A stretch of 13,014 bases of DNA from Thermoplasmata archaeon (GTDB lineage Archaea > Thermoplasmatota > Thermoplasmata > UBA10834 > DTMW01): contig JAOUEZ010000019.1 in the NCBI GenBank assembly GCA_029858465.1, positions 1 through 13,014 of the forward strand, written 5' to 3'. Below are positions 1 through 6,756 of the stretch, piece after piece. Each line of letters begins with the position of its first letter. Positions within the stretch are counted from its first letter, which is position 1. A model generated the notes under the pieces. The model saw only the letters and a list, made by a program, of their open reading frames with translations. It did no database searches and was not told the DNA's origin. The translations under genes and the position numbers were made by a program.

Positions 1-1
1 A

Positions 2-1006
2 TCGACGTCCGGAGGTTCGGGATCGGAACGGCCGGTAAGAGAATTCATAGCTTCTAGATTGAGGATCGAGAAGAAATGCAGGACGGACAACATCGGGAAT
101 CTCATTGTCGAGGTGGGCGAGGGATCGCCGCACATCGCGCTTGTGGCCCATATGGATGAGGTGGGATTGCTCGTCACAAAATTGGAGGATGACGGGAGCC
201 TCAGATTCAGAAAGGTCGGAGGTGTTGACGACCGAATCCTTCAATCTCGCAAAGTCCAGATACATACTTCAAAAGGTTCTGTAGCTGGAATAATCGGGAT
301 CAAGCCCTCACACCTGATGACGGATCCTGAGGAGATGAAAAAAACCGTCCCGGCAGAGAAGCTTCGAATCGATGTCGGAACGAGGTCTAAGAAGGAGACA
401 GAGAGACTGGGTATTAGAGTATTGGACAGCGTGACTCTCGAGAAAGGCCTTATTCGACTTGGAAGAGATCTGATAGTCGGGAGAGGGCTGGATGACAGAG
501 TCGGATGTGCCATCCTCATCAGGGTATTCGAGCAGCTGAAGAAGAAGAAAACGAAGGGCAGATTCACATGCGTTTGGAGCGTGCAGGAGGAGATGGGGCT
601 CAGAGGGGCAAAAGTAATCGCGCACACTCTCAAGCCCGACTATGTGATCGTGCTTGACACCTGCTCCTCCGGTGATGCGCCTGGCATAGACGAGGGACAT
701 CTGCAACCAGCTGTTCTCGGAAAAGGCCCCGCGATAAGATACTTCGATTCGCTTTCAATAGCTTCTCCTTTGTTGAGGAAGATGGCCACAGACATAGCTA
801 GAATAAGAAAGATCCCCATTCAAGAGATAGCAGCCGGAGGGACGACCGATGCGACTGCGGTGCAGGAATCAGGGACAGCGGTAATCCCGATCGGAGTAGG
901 AATGAGGAACACTCATTCGACGACGGAGACCGTAAGCCTGACGGACATTGATCATGCGATAAAGCTCGTAATGGAACTGATAGAGGAATTGTGCAGAAGG
1001 AGATGA
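2..1006 (+). CDS. M42 family metallo-aminopeptidase (TET/glutamyl aminopeptidase type), 5' end missing
   Basis: Likely a cytoplasmic di-metal aminopeptidase that trims peptides from their N-terminus; M42 enzymes usually form dodecameric TET shells. The frame is open to the left edge and still reads as M42 N-terminus there (GGSGSERPVREFI, where the family has a PGxSGxE..VR motif), so the gene begins outside the window and the TTG at 59 is internal. Probably only 10-20 residues are missing. With residue 1 at base 2 (334 residues visible), the metal and catalytic set is complete: His50 in AHMDEVG, Asp164 in GLDDRVG, Glu196-Glu197 in QEEMG, Asp219 in LDTCSSGD and His305 in RNTHSTTE. The GGTTDA motif is also present. 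The stop codon lies inside the ribosome binding site of the next gene, so the two are probably co-transcribed and translationally coupled. Family assignment is firm; substrate preference cannot be read from the sequence. Confidence 0.93.
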   Translation, partial: STSGGSGSERPVREFIASRLRIEKKCRTDNIGNLIVEVGEGSPHIALVAHMDEVGLLVTKLEDDGSLRFRKVGGVDDRILQSRKVQIHTSKGSVAGIIGIKPSHLMTDPEEMKKTVPAEKLRIDVGTRSKKETERLGIRVLDSVTLEKGLIRLGRDLIVGRGLDDRVGCAILIRVFEQLKKKKTKGRFTCVWSVQEEMGLRGAKVIAHTLKPDYVIVLDTCSSGDAPGIDEGHLQPAVLGKGPAIRYFDSLSIASPLLRKMATDIARIRKIPIQEIAAGGTTDATAVQESGTAVIPIGVGMRNTHSTTETVSLTDIDHAIKLVMELIEELCRRR

Positions 1007-1008
1007 TC
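999..1008 (+). promoter_or_regulatory. Ribosome binding site overlapping the upstream stop codon
   Basis: GGAGATGATC differs from the ideal archaeal GGAGGTGATC by one base. It contains the TGA stop (1004-1006) of the M42 gene. It lies 9 bases before the ATG at 1018 (6 before GTG 1015), which favours those starts over the GTG at 991 or the ATG at 1003 inside the site. Confidence 0.6.
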
Positions 1009-1017
1009 GTTGAAGTG

Positions 1018-2118
1018 ATGCCCGCTTTGACCGAAGAGAAATCTGCGACGTCGTTGGACTTCGCCAAAAAGATGATGACTGATCTCGTATTGGCTAGAAG
1101 CAGCAATCTCGATGATAAGACACAGATCATCAATATTGTTAAAGAGTTTCTTGAGGAGTTAGCGTTCAAGTGCAGAATGATTAATAGTTCAGATTCTCCG
1201 GCACTGATTGCAACAAAAGATGAGACAGGTCTGCTACTTTCAGGGCATCTTGATACTGTTCCCATAGGAGATGGTTGGTCTCACGCTCAAGGGGAGATAC
1301 AGGGAACAGCATTTTATGGCCGGGGTGCGGCAGATATGAAGGGAGGTTGCACGGCCATGCTAATGACCGCAATAGAATTGACTGATAAAGAGATGCCATT
1401 GTCGCTTGCATTCACGACAGATGAAGAAACGACGATGAGGGGCGCGGAAGCCATCGCGTCCGATCCGATCATAAGGAACGCGGATGCGATAATAATATGC
1501 GAACCGACGGATTTGGACATCGGCGTCCGCGAGAAAGGGCTTATTCAAATTGGATTGTCGACAACAGGGAAATCCTCACATGCCGCAATGCCCCAGGAAG
1601 GAAAAAATGCGATACATTCAATGCTGTTCGTCATCGACCAGTTCAAGGATCTGATGATGACAAAGGGGGACCCAATGGATTCGATGACCTTGAACGTCGA
1701 TGTCATAAGAGGCGGAAACAAAGTGAATGTCCTTCCTGATCGCTGCGAGGCGGAGTTGGACGTGAGGACACCTGCAACGATGTCTCCTGAGGAGGCTCTC
1801 AGATTGATCAGAGATCGAACGAAGGGCCTTGAGTTCGATCTCAGAATCATCAACAAATTGGACCCGATAATCGTTTCCGAAGAAAGCAAAATTGTGAAGG
1901 CCGTGATGTCGATTCGCAGAGAGGCCGCTTTGAGCAGTATAGCCTATGCCAGCGAAATGATCATGTACATCAGGCAAAATGCAAACGTGATTGCATTAGG
2001 CCCGGGCGACCCGAGGCAAGCCCACGTCCCCGACGAGCACATCGACCTCAATGAAATTGTTGAGGCCTGCCGACTATATTCGACCTTGTGCCAGAAGATG
2101 CGCGAGCGCCCCTTCTAA
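1018..2118 (+). CDS. M20 family metallopeptidase/deacylase (ArgE/DapE/LysK-like)
   Basis: A zinc-dependent amidohydrolase of the M20 family, which removes acyl or aminoacyl groups from amino acids or cleaves small peptides in the cytoplasm. With the ATG at 1018 it has 366 residues, normal for the family. All five usual metal positions and the general base are visible: His77 in GHLDTVP, Asp106 in GAADMKGG, Glu136 (base) and Glu137 in TTDEE, Glu162 in CEPTD, and His336 in AHVPDEH. The central lid/dimerisation domain runs from about residue 172 to 275 and holds SSHAAMP. GPGD just before the last histidine motif recalls LysK/ArgE-type members, but this is not enough to name a substrate. The gene follows the M42 aminopeptidase with no gap, so the pair may act together in peptide breakdown; a biosynthetic deacylase role is the alternative. 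The start was chosen from the ribosome binding site at 999-1008; GTG 1015 is equally possible. Confidence 0.88.
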   Translation: MPALTEEKSATSLDFAKKMMTDLVLARSSNLDDKTQIINIVKEFLEELAFKCRMINSSDSPALIATKDETGLLLSGHLDTVPIGDGWSHAQGEIQGTAFYGRGAADMKGGCTAMLMTAIELTDKEMPLSLAFTTDEETTMRGAEAIASDPIIRNADAIIICEPTDLDIGVREKGLIQIGLSTTGKSSHAAMPQEGKNAIHSMLFVIDQFKDLMMTKGDPMDSMTLNVDVIRGGNKVNVLPDRCEAELDVRTPATMSPEEALRLIRDRTKGLEFDLRIINKLDPIIVSEESKIVKAVMSIRREAALSSIAYASEMIMYIRQNANVIALGPGDPRQAHVPDEHIDLNEIVEACRLYSTLCQKMRERPF

Positions 2119-2152
2119 TTATAATTTATTAAGAGCCAGTCGATACGCCAGA

Positions 2153-2159
2153 TTTTTTT
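2153..2159 (+). terminator. T-tract, candidate archaeal terminator
   Basis: A run of seven T lies 35 bases after the stop of the M20 gene and ahead of a new promoter-like sequence. Archaeal RNA polymerase often terminates at such T-tracts without a hairpin. This is position-based inference. Confidence 0.35.
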
Positions 2160-2195
2160 CCGCTTCTTATCAAGGGCAATGCCTAGCCATAAATC

Positions 2196-2203
2196 ATTAT
2201 ATA
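2196..2203 (+). promoter_or_regulatory. TATA box, candidate promoter for the 56-residue gene
   Basis: ATTATATA matches the archaeal TATA consensus well and sits in the gap after the M20 gene. A transcript start about 25 bases downstream (near 2228) would give a leader of roughly 50 bases before the ATG at 2278. Confidence 0.45.
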
Positions 2204-2277
2204 CAACATCGTGTATTGCGCAAAATCAAGGCAAGTAATAACTGGCCAGATTCAGGAGACTCTGGAGATAGATAGAC

Positions 2278-2448
2278 ATGGAAGAACTGCTTTGCAACAT
2301 CGAGTTTCTGAAGAGCGATGCTACCTACCTTGCCCGTGTTCAGAGCGAGATCGGAGGCTTGAGGGAGTACAGGAGTTCAAGCCTAGAGGAGATTCTGGAG
2401 CAGGTCATTATCGATCTTCAGGAAGAATTCGAATCGGCTCAGCTGTGA
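2278..2448 (+). CDS. Small acidic protein of unknown function, 56 residues
   Basis: I do not recognise this protein. It starts at an ATG preceded by GGAGATAGAT (2263-2272), a plausible ribosome binding site, with a good TATA box about 80 bases upstream. It reads MEELLCNIEFLKSDATYLAR at the start and ends in a glutamate-rich segment (LEEILEQVIIDLQEEFESAQ). The composition is acidic, with regularly spaced hydrophobic residues, as in two amphipathic helices or a short coiled coil. There is one Cys and no signal peptide or membrane segment. It fills most of an otherwise empty stretch between the M20 gene and the Lrp-type gene. Support is position, start signals and protein-like composition; its reality needs homologues in related genomes. 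Confidence 0.6.
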   Translation: MEELLCNIEFLKSDATYLARVQSEIGGLREYRSSSLEEILEQVIIDLQEEFESAQL

Positions 2449-2502
2449 TTCAATCCGATTATTTGTGTCATTATTTGATTGATGATACGGCCCGACGCAT
2501 GC

Positions 2503-2509
2503 ATTATAA
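2503..2509 (+). promoter_or_regulatory. TATA-like box ahead of the Lrp-type gene
   Basis: The sequence ATTATAA lies about 70 bases before the TTG start at 2574. A transcript starting near 2533 would include the ribosome binding site at 2559-2566. Confidence 0.3.
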
Positions 2510-2558
2510 CAGCATCTGCATATCTACTCCTTGAGACACATTTATCGAATCATTCCAC

Positions 2559-2566
2559 AGGAGGGG
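2559..2566 (+). promoter_or_regulatory. Strong ribosome binding site that decides a TTG start
   Basis: AGGAGGGG lies seven bases before the TTG at 2574 and supports that non-ATG start; the next in-frame ATG (2610) has no comparable site. Confidence 0.6.
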
Positions 2567-2573
2567 AAACGCA

Positions 2574-2909
2574 TTGAAAGGGGAAGAGAAGGCTGATTAT
2601 GAGCAGGTCATGTCCAAATATTATGGAGATGACCAGGTCAAGAGCATAATTCAATTGAAAGTTGAGACCAAGGAAGCAGACATCATAGCCGAGAAGGTGG
2701 CAAACCTTCCCGAAATCCAGGACCTATTCTTGGTCACAGGAGATGCTGATCTCATAGCGAAGGTAAGCTTCGAGAATTACGGGCTTCTAAAAAGATTCAT
2801 AGTGGAAAAGCTATCGAAAATCGATGGCGTTAGGGATACGAAGACCCTGATGATCGTGACAACTTTCAAAGAGGACGGGAAATTAAAAGCTAATGAGGAA
2901 AAGAGCTAA
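2574..2909 (+). CDS. Stand-alone Lrp/AsnC ligand-binding (RAM) domain protein
   Basis: The 111-residue product has a 20-residue leader followed by an alpha-beta domain of the Lrp/AsnC effector-binding type. The first strand is IIQLKVETKEADIIAEKVAN, then LFLVTGDADLIAKV, then a helix RFIVEKLSKIDGV and a final strand TKTLMIVTTF. The order 'valine-rich strand, helix, TGxxDL, helix, xGV..T.T' is typical of this family. The N-terminal helix-turn-helix of full-length Lrp proteins (about 150 residues) is absent, and nothing upstream in this frame encodes one. Such short proteins form dimers or larger rings and can bind amino acids or modulate partner regulators. A role in amino acid sensing would suit the peptidase and peptide-transport neighbours, but that link is inference. 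The TTG start is supported by its ribosome binding site. Confidence 0.82.
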   Translation: MKGEEKADYEQVMSKYYGDDQVKSIIQLKVETKEADIIAEKVANLPEIQDLFLVTGDADLIAKVSFENYGLLKRFIVEKLSKIDGVRDTKTLMIVTTFKEDGKLKANEEKS

Positions 2910-2980
2910 TAGGCTGCATCTATATCGGCCCAATCGAAAGATGAGAGGAATCCAAACGGTACTGGTAGAAGGTGAAGCTC

Positions 2981-3235
2981 ATGGAATCAGAGACCAGACT
3001 AAAGCAGGTAATGGAGATTCTAGACCAGCTATCCGAGGATACCTCGGTACCCCGCAACATTAGACGAGGAGCGACAGATTCTAAGGAGAGACTTCTAAGA
3101 GAAAGCGACGCTCTCGATGTCAGGTGCGCCAGCGCGATATTCATTCTCGACGAGCTTGCGAACGATCCTAACATACCCATCCATGCAAGAACGCTGATAT
3201 GGAACATCATCAGCCAGCTTGAGACGATCAAGTGA
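2981..3235 (+). CDS. UPF0147 family protein
   Basis: A small helical protein of 84 residues belonging to UPF0147, an archaeal family of unknown function. Diagnostic parts are VPRNIRRGA near residue 24, DVRCASAIFILDEL in the middle, and DPNIPIHARTLIW toward the end, followed by the family's S-LE ending (ISQLETIK). The ATG at 2981 is preferred: AAGGTGA (2969-2975) lies five bases before it, and the GTG at 2972 falls inside that site. A weak TATA-like CTATATC at 2920-2926 could give the gene its own promoter, or it may be read through from the Lrp-type gene 71 bases upstream. Two conserved asparagine/proline-rich motifs make the assignment firm; no biochemical role can be stated. Confidence 0.9.
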   Translation: MESETRLKQVMEILDQLSEDTSVPRNIRRGATDSKERLLRESDALDVRCASAIFILDELANDPNIPIHARTLIWNIISQLETIK

Positions 3236-3267
3236 GCGGCATTACTCTCTGCGACAAAATTCTGCTA

Positions 3268-3277
3268 AACTATAATA
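3268..3277 (+). promoter_or_regulatory. TATA-like box ahead of tRNA-Gly
   Basis: AACTATAATA lies 33 bases before the mature tRNA 5' end. A start about 25 bases downstream would give a short leader of roughly 10 bases, to be removed by RNase P. Confidence 0.45.
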
Positions 3278-3310
3278 GCGTGCTCTTTGTTTCACTCATC
3301 CGCGCTCTTT

Positions 3311-3382
3311 GCGGATGTAGTCTAGCGGTTAGGACTGAGGCTTCCCAAGCCTCAAGCTCGGGTTCGAATCCCGGCATCCGCA
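3311..3382 (+). tRNA. tRNA-Gly (anticodon CCC)
   Basis: A complete 72-base cloverleaf. The acceptor stem is GCGGATG/CATCCGC (3311-3317 with 3375-3381), with A3382 as discriminator base. The D-arm is GTCT/GGAC with GG in its loop, and the anticodon stem GAGGC/GCCTC encloses loop TTCCCAA. The anticodon CCC reads the glycine codon GGG. The variable loop is four bases, and the T-arm is TCGGG/CCCGG around TTCGAAT. No intron and no encoded CCA end, so CCA is added after transcription. It converges with the antiporter gene on the other strand, whose stop codon is only 17 bases away. Confidence 0.97.
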
Positions 3383-3399
3383 CTCTCATAAAATCGACA

Positions 3400-5229
3400 T
3401 CATAGCCTGGCGTGAGCGTCCTTCTCGATCTCCTTCCTGAGCATCCTCGAATGATGATGGAAATGTCCATGACTCCCAATCTTGTTGAGGAGGTCGACAT
3501 GGCGGTCTTCGAGGTTCATTCTCTTTGATTTTGAGAGGCGTGTCTTCTTGATAGGCATCGGAAGCCTATCGAAAATGCCTGTTGTGCACACATCAAACCA
3601 GATCGCAGCCCTCCTGACAAGATATATGCTATAGGCAAGGTACAGGAATGGGATTATCATGCTGGCTGGCCAGTAGATCTTCCATACTACTGCGACGAGA
3701 TATATCGTGAAGACCGCTCCCGCTATCAGCCCGGAGACCATTTGAGTGACAGGATGTTTCAGCGTCGATTCGGCGAGCCCCAAATTTGCATAATTAACAT
3801 GCCTTACTATCGCCATGATTTCTCTGCGTGCATACACCGAGAATAGCACGGCGACTAGCGCACCAATCCCTACGCATATCCAGAAATAGATACCTTCCGT
3901 GAGAAGGATAGCCATTACTGTCACGAAGAGCACTATCAATGCCATCCCAGTCTTCTTCGCCTTCTTAAAGAGTGGGAGAGACATCGGCAGTATTGCTTTA
4001 CTAAGGGTCCTGGATATTAGCGACCCACTGAACTTGAACGAACGCGGCATGATCCTTGATAGAGCTGAGGCTATCTTGGCCGACCTGTGCATCATAATCG
4101 GCGTGAGTGCGCTCATGACGAAGCAGAAAGCCCCGGCAAACGGAAGAAGTTCCGCCCCTTTCGTCGCGATCTTTACATTGCTTCCGACAGAAGCATAAAG
4201 TATCGATTCTTCAGCTCGGCCAGCAATGGTCGTTCCCACTGCCGTTGCGGCGCGGGGCGAATAACCCATGAAATAGGTGAGCAGGGAACCGAAAATGACA
4301 TCGCTCATCAAAATGAGAGGCACTGCCAAGAGAAGAAGTGGAATTATTACCGGGAAGTATGCGGGGTCTATTAGCATCCCGAATGAGATGAAGAATATTG
4401 CCACGAATGTGTCCTTCAAGGAGACCAGCTTCGTCTCCAGCCTCTCTGCAAGCCTACTCTCGGCGAATAGCATGCCGACGAAGAAGGCACCGATGATCGG
4501 AGGGACAAAACAGAGCTCTGCAAGAGCTGCGGAAAGGAAGAGGACCCCCAATGCGAACAATATGAAAAGCTCATCGCTTTTGATTTTCTCGAAATATGGT
4601 AGGATCTTTGGGACGATCAATATGGCAATCGAGATGAAGAATGCATAGAAGATCAGGATACCTATTGCCATCTGCCAGATATTCTCCGGTTGCTGCGACC
4701 CCGTCGTTACGAGACCCGACCCGACGGTTAGGATTATCATGGCGACGAATGTTCCTATGACCTCGAATGCGAGGATCAGCTCGGTCTCAGGGTTGTTCAT
4801 CCTTTTCATGTCGAGGAGGGCTTTCGCGGCAATGGCGGTGCTGTTCATCGCCATCACCCCCGCGAGGAAGAAAGTATCAATCAGCGGCCAGTTGAATAGA
4901 TTACCTACCAGGAAGCCTAAGAACATGTTCATAGAAATGTTGATGAACGCCAGTATGAAGGCAGGGGTCCTTGTCTTCATTAGCCTGCTGAAAGAAAACT
5001 CGAGCCCGACGAAGAACAGCAATAGAATTAGACCTATCTTCGACATTGCTGATATGAGACCAGTATCGGTAATGAGCCCGTTGTACTCGAGCCCGAACAC
5101 CGAGAAGTGCATGAAGGGGCCTATCAGCACTCCTACGAACACGTAGCCAATCATCACGGACTGATTCAATTTCCCTGCAAGAGTTGCGCCGATGAACGCG
5201 AGGAGCATTATAGCTCCTAGCTGGAACAT
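3400..5229 (-). CDS. CPA2 family cation:proton antiporter (Kef-like) with C-terminal membrane extension
   Basis: An integral membrane antiporter exchanging Na+ or K+ for H+. Residues 1 to about 385 form the Na_H_Exchanger domain, with about a dozen hydrophobic segments. Typical motifs are GYVFVGVLIGP near residue 28, LLLFFVGLEF near 69, NSTAIAAKAL near 129, VPPIIGAFFVGMLFAES near 242 and FFISFGMLIDP near 279. The segment that carries Q-D, D-D or similar acidic pairs in relatives reads AFEVIG (Glu156-Val157), so the usual aspartate appears to be missing. GRAEES near 337 keeps the charged pair seen there in Kef proteins. Instead of the cytosolic TrkA-N domain of KefB/KefC there are roughly three more membrane segments (about 430-470 and 498-540), then a basic tail ending in HGHFHHH. 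The ATG at 5229 is chosen because AAGGAG lies five bases upstream; ATG 5250 and TTG 5256 are alternatives, giving 616 or 618 residues. Ion specificity is unknown. Confidence 0.88.
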   Translation of the reverse strand: MFQLGAIMLLAFIGATLAGKLNQSVMIGYVFVGVLIGPFMHFSVFGLEYNGLITDTGLISAMSKIGLILLLFFVGLEFSFSRLMKTRTPAFILAFINISMNMFLGFLVGNLFNWPLIDTFFLAGVMAMNSTAIAAKALLDMKRMNNPETELILAFEVIGTFVAMIILTVGSGLVTTGSQQPENIWQMAIGILIFYAFFISIAILIVPKILPYFEKIKSDELFILFALGVLFLSAALAELCFVPPIIGAFFVGMLFAESRLAERLETKLVSLKDTFVAIFFISFGMLIDPAYFPVIIPLLLLAVPLILMSDVIFGSLLTYFMGYSPRAATAVGTTIAGRAEESILYASVGSNVKIATKGAELLPFAGAFCFVMSALTPIMMHRSAKIASALSRIMPRSFKFSGSLISRTLSKAILPMSLPLFKKAKKTGMALIVLFVTVMAILLTEGIYFWICVGIGALVAVLFSVYARREIMAIVRHVNYANLGLAESTLKHPVTQMVSGLIAGAVFTIYLVAVVWKIYWPASMIIPFLYLAYSIYLVRRAAIWFDVCTTGIFDRLPMPIKKTRLSKSKRMNLEDRHVDLLNKIGSHGHFHHHSRMLRKEIEKDAHARL

Positions 5230-5336
5230 CAGCTCTCCTTCGCTGATCATTCTCAATCACGGTGTTAGAGTTTGGAGCATTTTCGGATGCCCTAGGCGAC
5301 TAGCATCCCATCCAGCGGGACTATTGCCCTCTCAAA

Positions 5337-5344
5337 TAGATAAA
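5337..5344 (-). promoter_or_regulatory. TATA-like box, possible promoter of the CPA2 antiporter gene
   Basis: On the minus strand this reads TTTATCTA, one base off the TTTATATA consensus, in the gap between the two antiporter genes. It would put the transcript start near 5314 with a leader of about 85 bases. The alternative is read-through from the exchanger gene. Confidence 0.3.
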
Positions 5345-5392
5345 CCTTCTTAGAAGTGCGCGATTCGGAAAAGATGTCGTTCTGATATTGAA

Positions 5393-6439
5393 TCATAGCG
5401 ATGTTGACGAAGGTACCAAGAATATGAGCAAGATGTAAATCAGATAGAAAATTCCCGAGATTAGAAGGCTCTTGTAAGTGAGTTTCTTGAAAATGCTAAT
5501 CTCCGCATAGATAAGGAATATCGCACCTATCGCGAAGAACATGCTCAATAGGTTGATTGGTGCCATGACCCAATCCGTGAAAATTATCCCGATGCTTACA
5601 GGGATACTGCTTTGGAAGACCATTGCTCCAGTTATGTTCCCCAGAGCCAATGTGTCCTTTCCTCTCCAATACCACAGAACGCTGTTGAATTTTTCGGGAA
5701 GCTCTGTTGCGACCGGGGCGATGAGGAAGGCGAGTATTACAGTCGAAATTCCGAGCTCTGTTGAGATAAGCTCTATCCCGCTGACGAATATCTTTGCGCC
5801 TACAATGATCATGCCCAACGATGCAAGAACTTGAACTGAAACGATGCCCAATGATGGGGATTTGTTTTGTAGACGCGGAAATGGTCTGAAGAAGTGAAGG
5901 CATTCGGGCGTGTCGCATTTTTTTGAAGTATCTCTGATCATTTTTCTGACGTATATTGCATATAATATGAGCAATACGACGGCAAGAGAATATCTTAGGA
6001 CGTGGCTGAGGGGCGAGTCGCCCCATAGGAACAGCGCCGCAGCAACTGCAATTGAATAGGCCAGCAGGAAACTCCAGATGTCCAATGAAACATGACCTCT
6101 ATCAACTCTCAGCTCAGGGCTTCTCTTGCCTTTCTTGTATGAGAGATATACGGCAATTCCGCCGACGAACATCGCAAGGGTCGCGAGCATGAACGGGGCG
6201 CCGAGTATCGCGCCTGTCGCTATCTGCTCGCCGGCACCGTTCGTGGCGAACACGATGGCGACAATCGGGACTGTGGTCTCGGGCAAGGCTGTCCCGACAG
6301 CAGCAAGCACACTTCCTGTCGCGGACTCTGCCAAGCCGAGCTTCAAGCCCATCCATTCGATGCCGTTTGTGAAGAGTTCGCATCCTATTAAAATAACAAA
6401 AAGAGGAATCAGCAGAGTCAGTAGGTCTATGACTTGCAT
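5393..6439 (-). CDS. CaCA superfamily cation antiporter (sodium/calcium exchanger type)
   Basis: A membrane exchanger of 348 residues, close to the usual 300-350, with about ten hydrophobic segments arranged as two inverted halves. The two alpha-repeats are clear: AAVGTALPETTVPIVA (about 46-61) and LIAPVATELPEKFNSV (about 239-254). They keep the catalytic glutamates (Glu54 and Glu249) that bind Ca2+/Na+ in family members. A cytoplasmic loop of about 30 polar residues (roughly 168-198) joins the halves. The other ligand motif, normally GNxxGSN, reads GAILGAP in the first half and GNITGAM in the second, so several ion ligands differ and the transported ions may not be Na+/Ca2+. The ATG at 6439 starts just before the first hydrophobic helix and has AAGGGA about nine bases upstream. 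Extending to 6496 would add 19 Cys/Arg-rich residues with no family match. It lies upstream of the CPA2 antiporter on the same strand. Confidence 0.87.
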   Translation of the reverse strand: MQVIDLLTLLIPLFVILIGCELFTNGIEWMGLKLGLAESATGSVLAAVGTALPETTVPIVAIVFATNGAGEQIATGAILGAPFMLATLAMFVGGIAVYLSYKKGKRSPELRVDRGHVSLDIWSFLLAYSIAVAAALFLWGDSPLSHVLRYSLAVVLLILYAIYVRKMIRDTSKKCDTPECLHFFRPFPRLQNKSPSLGIVSVQVLASLGMIIVGAKIFVSGIELISTELGISTVILAFLIAPVATELPEKFNSVLWYWRGKDTLALGNITGAMVFQSSIPVSIGIIFTDWVMAPINLLSMFFAIGAIFLIYAEISIFKKLTYKSLLISGIFYLIYILLIFLVPSSTSL

Positions 6440-6476
6440 TTTGCAATCCCTTGTAGAACATCTGAGCAAATAACAA

Positions 6477-6484
6477 CGATAAAA
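6477..6484 (-). promoter_or_regulatory. TATA-like box for the CaCA exchanger gene
   Basis: On the minus strand this reads TTTTATCG, 37 bases before the ATG at 6439. A start near 6455 would give a leader of about 15 bases, fitting this start and not the longer one at 6496. Confidence 0.35.
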
Positions 6485-6707
6485 TGGTTGCCACACAACG
6501 CAAGCTAAACGACAGAAATCCTCGACGAAATATCGATTTGAAGAAATTGTGTTCGAAATTGAGTCGGAAATAGCATTATTCTATTGATACTGGTTGCAGA
6601 ATTGTGGCAATTCGAACAAAATCGGGTCTGGACTGTCGGATTTCTTCCAACGAGCATCCCGAAAAGCACTTATCGAATGAAGATATTATTGCCCCGGTTG
6701 TTTGTCA

Positions 6708-6722
6708 TGCCATCGCATGGCA
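6708..6722. repeat. Inverted repeat, possible operator
   Basis: TGCCAT and ATGGCA (six-base arms) surround CGC. It lies about 95 bases upstream of the binding-protein gene. It could be a regulator site or a small RNA hairpin in the leader; no protein can be named. Confidence 0.3.
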
Positions 6723-6737
6723 GAATCCCATTGAGGA

Positions 6738-6756
6738 CTGTCCAAAAGGAGGACAG
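6738..6756. repeat. Inverted repeat, possible operator or leader hairpin
   Basis: CTGTCC and GGACAG (six-base arms) are separated by seven bases, AAAAGGA. It lies about 60 bases upstream of the binding-protein start, close to where a regulator or leader structure would act. Six-base arms can arise by chance. Confidence 0.3.

Noticed and set aside
59..61. TTG as the start of the M42 gene
   Set aside because: The frame is open to the left edge and the upstream codons match the M42 N-terminal motif, so the true start is outside the window.
5496..6026. A 176-codon minus-strand frame within the CaCA exchanger gene
   Set aside because: Same strand but another frame of a gene with complete alpha-repeats; Arg/His/Cys-rich, typical of a shadow frame.
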